Assembly: GCA_040386355.1 (NCBI GenBank)
Contig: JAZKFP010000198.1
Coordinates: 1-6,009 of the forward strand
Direction: 5' to 3'
DNA: 6,009 bases
Source of the DNA: JAZKFP01 sp040386355
Lineage (GTDB): Bacteria; Pseudomonadota; Gammaproteobacteria; Pseudomonadales; UBA6940
The notes under the pieces are model-generated. The model had not been told where the DNA came from. It saw only the letters and a list, made by a program, of their open reading frames with translations, and did not search any database. Shown here piece by piece: positions 1-5,052 of the stretch. The translations under genes and the position numbers were made by a program. Position 1 is the stretch's first letter. The number at the start of each line of letters is the position of its first letter.

Positions 1-1
1 T

Positions 2-820
2 ATGCAAGCGCAAGAATTTGATGTTAATACCGTAAAAATGGTGGATATGCTGAAAGCAGGTGTTCACTTTGGTCACCAAACCCGTCATTGGGATCCAAAA
101 ATGGAACAGTACATTTTTGGTCAACGCAGCAGCATTCATATTATCAATCTTGAGCACACCCTACGAATGTTTCGTTCGGCACTCAAATTCATTAATAAAA
201 CCACTGAACAACAAGGTAAGGTTTTATTTGTAGGTACCAAACGTGCCGCATCTAAATTGATTCAAGAACAAGCCAAACGTGCAGGCATGCCATTTATTAA
301 CCATCGCTGGTACGGCGGTATGTTGACTAACTGGAAAACTATTCGTCAATCGATCAAGCGTTTAAAAGATCTTGAATCACAAAGTACTGATGGTACTTTT
401 GACAAATTAACCAAGAAAGAAGCGTTGATGCGTCGTCGTGAAAAAGAAAAATTAGAGCGTGGCCTTGGTGGTATTAAAGATATGGGCGGCTTACCAACTG
501 CAATCTTTGTTATTGACGTTGATCATGAAAAAATCGCAGTCGCAGAAGCGAGTAAAATGGGCATTCCTGTAATCGCAATCGTTGACACCAATAGCAATCC
601 TAAAGGCGTTGATTATGTTATTCCTGGCAATGACGACGCAATGCGCGCTATTAATTTTTATTTAACTGCTGTTAGTGATGCGTGTTTAGCAGGCCGTGGC
701 CGTGCAACTGGCCCAGCTAAAGTTGAAAAAGACGGATATGTTGAAGTGAATGAAGACAGTGCACCTGCTTTTAAATCAGCGCTGGTTGATAACGCATTAG
801 CGGCTTCATCGGATTCTTAA
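2..820 (+). CDS. rpsB: 30S ribosomal protein S2
   Basis: S2 is a structural protein of the small ribosomal subunit, required there for S1 binding. The 272-residue product matches the family throughout: the N-terminal block DMLKAGVHFGHQTRHW (residues 15-30), FVGTKRAA (76-83), NHRWYGGMLTNWKT (100-113), the basic segment LTKKEALMRRREKEKLER (136-153), the S2 signature starting PTAIFVIDVDHEKIAVAE (165-182), and DTNSNPKGVDYVIPGNDDA (195-213). It is about 30 residues longer than the E. coli protein (241), nearly all in an Ala/Ser/acidic C-terminal tail after residue 230, plus about five extra residues at the N-terminus. The first in-frame ATG is at base 2, so its ribosome-binding site and any S2 autoregulatory leader lie outside the window, and a slightly longer start cannot be excluded. 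tsf follows after 128 bases, the usual rpsB-tsf pairing. Confidence 0.97.
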   Translation: MQAQEFDVNTVKMVDMLKAGVHFGHQTRHWDPKMEQYIFGQRSSIHIINLEHTLRMFRSALKFINKTTEQQGKVLFVGTKRAASKLIQEQAKRAGMPFINHRWYGGMLTNWKTIRQSIKRLKDLESQSTDGTFDKLTKKEALMRRREKEKLERGLGGIKDMGGLPTAIFVIDVDHEKIAVAEASKMGIPVIAIVDTNSNPKGVDYVIPGNDDAMRAINFYLTAVSDACLAGRGRATGPAKVEKDGYVEVNEDSAPAFKSALVDNALAASSDS

Positions 821-838
821 ACTCAAGCGCGAAGAATT

Positions 839-896
839 AAATAAGCGTCTTCTTTTTTATAAATGAAAATTTCTAAATTAAAGTTGGCGCTTATTT
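839..896 (+). repeat. Long-looped inverted repeat between rpsB and tsf
   Basis: The 9-base arm AAATAAGCG at 839-847 is perfectly complementary to CGCTTATTT at 888-896, with a 40-base AT-rich loop. No run of T follows the right arm, so it does not look like a canonical intrinsic terminator. Partial termination or mRNA processing between rpsB and tsf, known as an attenuation point in other bacteria, is possible but is inference. A 9-bp stem with so long a loop in AT-rich DNA could also arise by chance. Confidence 0.3.
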
Positions 897-936
897 ATAA
901 AAGTAAAACTGCTCTCATACATGTATACATATTTCT

Positions 937-941
937 GAGGA
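937..941 (+). promoter_or_regulatory. Ribosome binding site of tsf
   Basis: GAGGA ends 7 bases before the ATG at 949, at good Shine-Dalgarno spacing, and supports that start. A 10-bp perfect palindrome, ATGTATACAT, lies immediately upstream at 921-930; it could form a weak local structure, but I assign it no function. Confidence 0.7.
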
Positions 942-948
942 TAGCATC

Positions 949-1973
949 ATGACGGTAACTGCGGCATTAGTGAAAGAGCTGCGCGAGCGAACAGGTCTTG
1001 GCATGATGGAGTGCAAAAATGCGCTTGTTGAAAGCCAAGGCGACATCGAATTAGCGATCGAAAATTTACGTAAATCTGGCCAAGCAAAAGCCGCTAAGAA
1101 AGCTGGTCGTATTGCAGCGGAAGGCATTATTCAAATTGAATCTGCTGAAGGCGTTGCAGTAATGATTGAAATTAATAGTGAAACCGATTTCGTATCACGT
1201 GATGCAAACTTCATGGATTTTGCGAAAAAAGTTGGTCAAGTTGCATTAGCAGGAAAAGTACAATCGATTGCTGATTTACAGGGCTTAACCTATTCCGACA
1301 ATCAAAATGTAGAAACAGCACGCCAAGCACTGGTACAAAAAATTGGTGAGAATATTCAACTGCGTCGTTTAACTCGACTAGAAGCGCCCGTTGTTGGACA
1401 TTACTTACACAATGGTCGTATCGGTGTATTGGTTGGTTTAGCGGAAGGCGACGTAGCTGTAACTCGTGAGTTAGGCATGCACATCGCTGCACTAAATCCG
1501 ATGGTGGTTGAAGGTTCAGAAATTTCTGCAGACATTCTTGCAAAAGAACGTGAAATTTACACGGAACAAGCCAATCAAAGCGGCAAGCCAGAAGCAATTG
1601 TTGCAAAAATGGTTGAAGGTCGCGTGCAAAAATTTATGGCAGAAGTGAGTTTAGTTGAGCAAGGGTTTGTTAAAGATCCTGAAACTAAAGTGAAAGATGT
1701 TTTGAAAAAAGCCAATGCTAAAGGCGTGCGCTTTGTACGTTTTGAAGTNNNNNNNNNNNNNNNNNNNNNNNNNNNNNNNNNNNNNNNNNNNNNNNNNNNN
1801 NNNNNNNNNNNNNNNNNNNNNNNNNNNNNNNNNNNNNNNNNNNNNNNNAAGATGTTTTGAAAAAAGCCAATGCTAAAGGCGTGCGCTTTGTACGTTTTGA
1901 AGTTGGTGAAGGTATTGAAAAAGAAGAAGTCGATTTTGCGGCAGAGGTTATGGCACAAGCTCGAGCACATTAA
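949..1973 (+). CDS. tsf: Elongation factor Ts, interrupted by an artificial assembly gap
   Basis: EF-Ts is the guanine-nucleotide exchange factor that releases GDP from EF-Tu. The N-terminal UBA-like domain (residues 1-55, with LVKELRERTGLGMMECKNAL) is followed by the core with the signature EINSETDFVSRD, in which Asp80 and Phe81 fall at the same numbers as the E. coli residues that contact EF-Tu. The frame runs cleanly from 949 to 1748, where 100 Ns begin. The sequence after the gap restarts with the same 55 bases that precede it. Collapsing the gap and one copy joins base 1748 to 1904 and gives an uninterrupted 289-codon gene ending ...RFEVGEGIEKEEVDFAAEVM... and TAA at 1971-1973, close to the E. 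coli length (283) and its C-terminal motif. Read literally through the Ns, the frame shifts and stops falsely at 1858-1860. I infer an intact gene in the organism. Confidence 0.95.
1694..1748 (+). repeat. 55-base contig-end overlap, left copy
   Basis: Bases 1694-1748 are identical to 1849-1903, on either side of the N run. Both code for the same EF-Ts stretch (DVLKKANAKGVRFVRFEV). The family has this segment once, so this is a duplicated contig end and not a biological tandem repeat. An exact 55-base overlap fits a de Bruijn graph assembly with k = 55. Confidence 0.93.
1749..1848. other. Assembly gap (100 N) inside tsf
   Basis: Exactly 100 Ns, the conventional scaffold placeholder for a gap of unknown size. 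Both flanks carry the same 55-base sequence in the same orientation, so the two contigs overlap and no sequence is really missing. The insertion plus the duplicated segment is 155 bases, not a multiple of three, which explains the apparent frameshift of tsf. Confidence 0.98.
1849..1903 (+). repeat. 55-base contig-end overlap, right copy
   Basis: Second copy of the 55-base sequence, starting at the first base after the Ns. Removing it together with the gap restores the tsf reading frame, with the Val codon split between 1747-1748 and 1904. Confidence 0.93.
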
Positions 1974-1976
1974 ATC

Positions 1977-2100
1977 CACCCTGCACGAATAAGGTTTAAG
2001 TATTGTTGGCTGCGCTCCTCGCCGTGCTCATGTACTCAACTGTACATTCCGCCGGTCTCGATCACTTGTCCGCCTCACTTAAACCATATTCGTTTGGGTG
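1977..2100. repeat. Palindromic REP/MITE-like element with nested arms
   Basis: Outer arms of 17 bases, at 1985-2001 (ACGAATAAGGTTTAAGT) and 2077-2093 (ACTTAAACCATATTCGT), are complementary at 16 positions. CACCC at 1977-1981 and GGGTG at 2096-2100 extend the pairing after a small internal loop. An inner hairpin, ATGTAC (2030-2035) and GTACAT (2042-2047) with a 6-base loop, shares practically the same centre, about 2039. The flanks between outer and inner arms are C/G-richer than the surroundings and not well paired. This architecture is that of a dispersed non-coding palindromic element; copy number elsewhere in the genome cannot be seen from here. Confidence 0.6.
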
Positions 2101-2126
2101 TTTATTGGTAAGTATTTTTCCTTCCT

Positions 2127-2159
2127 ACAAAGAGAACCTTTTTGGTTCTCTTTGTTTAT
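2127..2159 (+). terminator. Intrinsic terminator after tsf
   Basis: A perfect 12-bp stem, ACAAAGAGAACC (2127-2138) with GGTTCTCTTTGT (2144-2155), closes a TTTTT loop and runs into a T-rich 3' side (TTTGTTTAT). It lies about 150 bases after the tsf stop and ends the rpsB-tsf transcription unit. The stem is A-rich on its left arm, so it may also work to some extent from the opposite strand. Confidence 0.87.
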
Positions 2160-2249
2160 GGAAAGAAATGTTTATAAAAATTGATTTTTAAAATAATTAT
2201 TGCAGCCGAGTTGTTTAAAAAACTCGCCGATCTATACCAAACGCAGAGT

Positions 2250-2341
2250 GGTTTTCCAGTAGGCGCTTGCGAAATAAGCCCGCGGAGCCTACTCAAAAGT
2301 AGGTGAGCAGGCGAATGAGCGGAGCAACAACCTGGAAAATC
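2250..2341. repeat. Second palindromic element, just upstream of pyrH
   Basis: Terminal arms GGTTTTCCAG (2250-2259) and CTGGAAAATC (2332-2341) pair over 10 positions, one of them G-U. An inner hairpin, CCTACT (2288-2293) and AGTAGG (2298-2303) with loop CAAA, has exactly the same centre (2295.5). The halves also hold an imperfect direct repeat of the form GCGAA...CGGAGC (2269-2288 and 2311-2325). The element is GC-richer than its surroundings and ends a few bases before the purine-rich region ahead of pyrH. It resembles a REP-like dispersed element; its family is not identified. Confidence 0.55.
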
Positions 2342-2368
2342 TTCTGAGGCAGGTATATTTCGATAACA

Positions 2369-3115
2369 ATGGAGTTATCCTTCCGCATGCGTCAAAGTGA
2401 TCGTCAACCTAAATACAAAAGAATTCTTTTAAAATTAAGTGGTGAAGCACTTACCGGTGATCAAGATTTTGGAATTGACCCTAAGGTGTTGCATCGACTT
2501 GCATTAGAAATTGGCCAATTGATTGGTATCGGCGTACAAGTCGGCATTGTTGTTGGTGGTGGTAATTTATTTCGTGGTGCTGAACTACAAGCTGAAGGTT
2601 TGGATCGTGTAGTTGGCGATCATATGGGTATGCTCGCAACCGTTATGAATGGGCTTGCGTTACGCGATGCAATGGTACGTTCGAATATTTCTACTCGCTT
2701 AATGTCTGCCATTCAAATGAGCGGTTTAGTTGAGCATTTTGACCGTTTAACTGCAACGCGTTATTTAGATAACGGGGACGTGGTTATTTTTGTTGCGGGT
2801 ACAGGCAATCCATTTTTTACAACCGATTCCGCAGCTTGTTTGCGCGGTATTGAAGTTGAAGCGGATCTCGTTTTAAAAGCTACTAAAGTAGACGGAATTT
2901 ATGATGCTGATCCGAAATTAGTACCGGATGCGCGTAAATTTGATCGTTTAACTTTTGATGAAGTACTGCAGAAAAAGCTTGGAGTAATGGATTTAACCGC
3001 TATTTGTTTGTGCCGCGATCATCAAATGCCGATTCGTGTTTTTAATATGAATCAACCAGGTGCATTAATTAATATTATGGTCGGTGGTTCAGAAGGAACA
3101 TTGGTTTACGGGTAA
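2369..3115 (+). CDS. pyrH: Uridylate kinase (UMP kinase)
   Basis: Cytosolic hexameric enzyme of the amino-acid-kinase fold that phosphorylates UMP to UDP with ATP, a step of pyrimidine nucleotide synthesis; the bacterial family is activated by GTP and inhibited by UTP. All expected motifs are present: KRILLKLSGEAL (residues 17-28), the glycine-rich GGGNLFRG (63-70), VVGDHMGMLATVMNGLA (81-97), GTGNPFFTTDSAACLR (144-159), KATKVDGIYDADP (170-182) and VFNMNQPGAL near the C-terminus. The 248-residue version from the ATG at 2369 is a few residues longer than E. coli PyrH (241). A second ATG at 2387 would give 242 residues and an N-terminus better matching the family, with GGAG at 2371-2374. Neither start has ideal Shine-Dalgarno spacing. 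The gene is separated from tsf by a terminator and from frr by 357 bases, so it may be transcribed alone or with frr. Confidence 0.96.
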   Translation: MELSFRMRQSDRQPKYKRILLKLSGEALTGDQDFGIDPKVLHRLALEIGQLIGIGVQVGIVVGGGNLFRGAELQAEGLDRVVGDHMGMLATVMNGLALRDAMVRSNISTRLMSAIQMSGLVEHFDRLTATRYLDNGDVVIFVAGTGNPFFTTDSAACLRGIEVEADLVLKATKVDGIYDADPKLVPDARKFDRLTFDEVLQKKLGVMDLTAICLCRDHQMPIRVFNMNQPGALINIMVGGSEGTLVYG

Positions 3116-3283
3116 TATTTTTTTAAATATTGTTATGAATCCAGACTTTGCACAGTTGGACAATATAAAGCGAGTGAAAGACTTTTCGCCCGTACAGTGA
3201 TCTAGTTATGTGGAAAAGAACCTTAAAACAGCACATATAAAACGCGCTAAGAAAATGAAATTTTTTTGCCGGGATCGATAATA

Positions 3284-3311
3284 TTGCGATGAGTGAAATG
3301 AACTTTAAAAT
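3284..3311 (+). promoter_or_regulatory. Candidate sigma-70 promoter upstream of frr
   Basis: TTGCGA (3284-3289, 4 of 6 matches to TTGACA) and TAAAAT (3306-3311, 5 of 6 matches to TATAAT) are separated by 16 bases. Transcription would start near 3318, giving a leader of about 155 bases before frr. Such pairs occur by chance in AT-rich DNA, so this is only a candidate. Confidence 0.3.
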
Positions 3312-3320
3312 AATGAACAC

Positions 3321-3350
3321 AAAACTTGTTCAGAAAATGAACGGTTTTTT
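3321..3350 (+). terminator. Possible weak intrinsic terminator in the pyrH-frr spacer
   Basis: GTTCA (3328-3332) pairs with TGAAC (3338-3342) around a GAAAA loop; two G-U pairs extend the stem (T3326-T3327 with G3343-G3344), and six T follow at 3345-3350. An AAAA run at 3321-3324 could also pair with the T-run. The stem is short and AU/GU-rich, so termination would be weak. It could trim pyrH transcripts or, if the candidate promoter at 3284-3311 is real, act within the frr leader. Confidence 0.4.
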
Positions 3351-3355
3351 CGTAG

Positions 3356-3375
3356 GGGCGAATAATTATTCGCCC
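3356..3375. repeat. Perfect 20-bp palindrome
   Basis: GGGCGAATAA is followed directly by its exact reverse complement TTATTCGCCC. The GC-capped tips stand out in an AT-rich spacer. It lies 97 bases before frr. It may be the remnant or tip of a dispersed repeat, since TTCGCCCGT covering its right end also occurs at 3185-3193, or a dimeric-protein binding site; the sequence does not decide between these. Confidence 0.55.
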
Positions 3376-3472
3376 GTGTTGATCCTATAGAGCTCAGCGA
3401 TGCAACGTCGAGATATTTTTAGTAACCCAATTTGCATCCGGTACAAAAGATAAAAAAGCGGAGTAATAACGC

Positions 3473-4030
3473 ATGATTAGTGATCTTAAAAAAGACCTTC
3501 AAACTCGAATGTTAAAAAGCATAGATACTTTTGCAAATGCATTAAAAAAAATTCGTACGGGTCGAGCGCATCCAAGTTTATTAGAAAATGTCATGGTTGA
3601 TTATTATGGTACGCCAACTCCAATTACGCAGATTGCTAATGTAGGTGTAGAAGAAGGTCGAACTTTAGTAGTTACACCCTGGGAGAAAAAAATAATTCCT
3701 GATGTTGAGCGTGCATTACGTATGTCGGATTTAGGATTAAATCCGTCTTCTACCGGTGAATTAATTCGTGTTCCATTACCATCATTAACAGAAGAAACTC
3801 GACGCGAAATGACAAAGGTTGCACGGCAAGAAGCTGAGCATGCGCGTGTCACAGTGCGAAATATTCGCCGTGATGCAAATCAGACTTTAAAAGAATGGTT
3901 AAAAGAAAAAGAAATCGCTGAAGATGAAGAGCGTAAAGGAACAGAAATGGTTCAACAGTTAACGGATCAGTTCATTCAGAAAATTGATGCTGCACTTGCT
4001 GACAAAGAACGCGATATGATGACGCTATAA
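3473..4030 (+). CDS. frr: Ribosome recycling factor
   Basis: RRF, with EF-G, splits post-termination ribosomal complexes in the cytosol so the subunits can be reused. The product is 185 residues, the same length as E. coli RRF, and aligns without gaps from MISDLKKD to the C-terminal IDAALADKERDMMTL. Domain I (three-helix bundle) contains KKIRTGRAHPSLLENV (residues 25-40) and the conserved basic stretch VRNIRRDAN (128-136) with Arg129 and Arg132, which are important for 23S rRNA binding in the family. The small domain II begins around VDYYGTPTPITQIANV (42-57). The ATG at 3473 is preceded by GGAG at 3460-3463 with a 9-base spacer. uppS starts 41 bases after the stop with no terminator in between, so the two genes are probably co-transcribed. 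Nothing in the protein looks unusual. Confidence 0.98.
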   Translation: MISDLKKDLQTRMLKSIDTFANALKKIRTGRAHPSLLENVMVDYYGTPTPITQIANVGVEEGRTLVVTPWEKKIIPDVERALRMSDLGLNPSSTGELIRVPLPSLTEETRREMTKVARQEAEHARVTVRNIRRDANQTLKEWLKEKEIAEDEERKGTEMVQQLTDQFIQKIDAALADKERDMMTL

Positions 4031-4071
4031 TATAAGATTTTTAAAGTAAGAAGTGTTTATAGGTATTTTTC

Positions 4072-5028
4072 ATGCAAGCGAGTTCTGAAGCGCCTGACTG
4101 GACAACGACTATTAATAAAGTTCGTCATATCGCAATTATTATGGATGGCAATCAACGCTGGGCGCGCGCGCAAGGCCTTAATGGTATTGAAGGACATAGT
4201 GCTGGTGCACGTGCATTAAAGCGAACCGTCCGTGCAGCAGTTGAACAAGATGTAGAAGTTCTTACTGTATTTGCATTTAGCAGTGAAAACTGGCGACGTC
4301 CCGAACTGGAAGTGCAAGCTTTAATGACGTTATTTATGCAAGCTCTGACAGAAGAGCTCGATGAGTTATTTAGTGCAGGTGTTCAACTGCGGTTTATTGG
4401 TGACCTTTCAGCATTTAATCCATCGTTACGTCAAGCTATGGCTGCTGCCTGTGAAAAAACTCAGAATAATAGTCGTTTGATTTTTAATGTTGCTGTTAAT
4501 TACGGTGGACGTTGGGATATTGTAAATGCCTGTCGTTCAGTAGTCAGAAATCAACTTCGTCAAGTATTAGAAGATCGTGACGTTTTAAAAACCACACAAT
4601 CATTCGAAGATAATTCCGCATCGAAAAGCAATTCCAAGGTCGGCAATAATACTGTTCGTCAAAACACTAACAGCACTGTCGAAAGCCAAATCGAATCTAT
4701 TTGTGAAACTATTCAGGAACACAGTTTGGATGAAGCAATGGCGCTTGCGGATTTACCTGCCGTAGATTTATGTATTCGAACTAGCGGCGAGTATCGTTTA
4801 AGTAATTTTTTACTTTGGCAGTTGGCATACGCCGAATTGGCATTTATCGATACTTATTGGCCGGACTTTAATGCGGCTACTATGGCACAACTCATTCAAG
4901 AATTTCAACAACGCCAGCGCCGATTTGGTCGCACTTCCGAACAAATTTCTCATCTAGTAAATACAGAACCAAGCTCTGATCTAATTTCAGAGGTACACTG
5001 GTCTACCAAGACAACGGTAATGGAATAA
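4072..5028 (+). CDS. uppS: Isoprenyl transferase (undecaprenyl diphosphate synthase) with insertion and tail
   Basis: Cis-prenyltransferase that adds isopentenyl diphosphate units to farnesyl diphosphate to make the C55 lipid carrier for peptidoglycan. The family core is clear: HIAIIMDGNQRWA (residues 19-31, catalytic Asp25), GHSAGA (41-46), FAFSSENWRRP (67-77), NVAVNYGGRWDIV (139-151), IRTSGEYRLSNFLLWQ (235-250, Arg236 and Arg242), AYAEL (Glu255) and the RQRRFG end. Three things are odd. At 318 residues it is much longer than E. coli UppS (253), with a 43-residue insertion at about 165-215, rich in Asn, Ser and Thr, and a tail of about 30 residues after RRFG. Gln28 replaces the Gly of MDGNGRW. 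Gly38 stands where E. coli has Arg39, a diphosphate-binding residue. The frame is intact. The Shine-Dalgarno site is weak (AGG at 4061-4063). It lies between frr and cdsA. Confidence 0.95.
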   Translation: MQASSEAPDWTTTINKVRHIAIIMDGNQRWARAQGLNGIEGHSAGARALKRTVRAAVEQDVEVLTVFAFSSENWRRPELEVQALMTLFMQALTEELDELFSAGVQLRFIGDLSAFNPSLRQAMAAACEKTQNNSRLIFNVAVNYGGRWDIVNACRSVVRNQLRQVLEDRDVLKTTQSFEDNSASKSNSKVGNNTVRQNTNSTVESQIESICETIQEHSLDEAMALADLPAVDLCIRTSGEYRLSNFLLWQLAYAELAFIDTYWPDFNAATMAQLIQEFQQRQRRFGRTSEQISHLVNTEPSSDLISEVHWSTKTTVME

Positions 5029-5042
5029 ACACTCAGAGGAAT

Positions 5043-5047
5043 GAGGT
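5043..5047 (+). promoter_or_regulatory. Ribosome binding site of cdsA, supporting a TTG start
   Basis: GAGGT at 5043-5047, within TGAGGT, lies 5 bases before the TTG at 5053; GAGGA at 5036-5040 is a second purine block. No ATG or GTG start occurs nearby in this frame, so this site decides the start of cdsA. Confidence 0.65.
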
Positions 5048-5052
5048 AAATT

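Larger units (their letters stand above)
1974..2368. other. tsf-pyrH intergenic region, no gene seen
   Basis: These 395 bases contain, in order, a ~124-bp palindromic element (1977-2100), the intrinsic terminator (2127-2155), an AT-rich stretch (about 2160-2200), a small hairpin with CGAGTT at 2207-2212 pairing with AACTCG at 2221-2226, and a second palindromic element (2250-2341). The only open frame of note, a TTG-initiated 62-codon frame at 2003-2191, runs through the first element and the terminator and is not credible. A promoter for pyrH should lie here, but I find no convincing -35/-10 pair. Confidence 0.7.
3116..3472. other. pyrH-frr intergenic region, no gene seen
   Basis: This 357-base AT-rich spacer has no credible coding sequence. 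A 65-codon GTG-initiated frame on the - strand (3123-3320) lacks a ribosome-binding site and any recognisable motif. The region holds an all-AT hairpin right at the pyrH stop (AATATTT 3114-3120 with AAATATT 3125-3131), a candidate promoter, a possible terminator, a perfect 20-bp palindrome, three ATGAAC copies (3298, 3313, 3337) and two copies of TTCGCCCGT (3185-3193 and 3369-3377). Confidence 0.65.

Noticed and set aside
1211..1606. 131-codon - strand frame inside tsf
   Set aside because: It is antisense to a clearly conserved EF-Ts coding region and has no family resemblance; a shadow of codon use in tsf.
1694..1903. Biological tandem duplication inside tsf
   Set aside because: The copies abut an exact 100-N placeholder, are 100% identical, and EF-Ts homologues have the segment once; an assembly overlap explains everything.
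1575..1979. 134-codon - strand frame across the N gap
   Set aside because: Antisense to tsf and open only because the Ns contain no stops; its repeated segment is the duplicated contig end.
2003..2191. 62-codon + strand frame with TTG start after tsf
   Set aside because: It runs through the palindromic element and then through the intrinsic terminator, has no Shine-Dalgarno site, and shows no protein motif. Frames of this kind arise from repeat elements.
2211..2238. Possible pyrH promoter, TTGTTT with TATACC at 16-base spacing
   Set aside because: Only 3 of 6 and 4 of 6 consensus matches, and the -35 lies inside a small hairpin; too weak to annotate.
1985..2341. CRISPR array or attachment site in the tsf-pyrH spacer
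   Set aside because: The two elements have unrelated sequences and no regular direct repeats with spacers; there is no tRNA or integrase nearby.
3123..3320. 65-codon - strand frame (GTG start) in the pyrH-frr spacer
   Set aside because: No ribosome-binding site, opposite to all real genes, low-complexity hydrophobic start without recognisable features; AT-rich spacers often leave such frames open.
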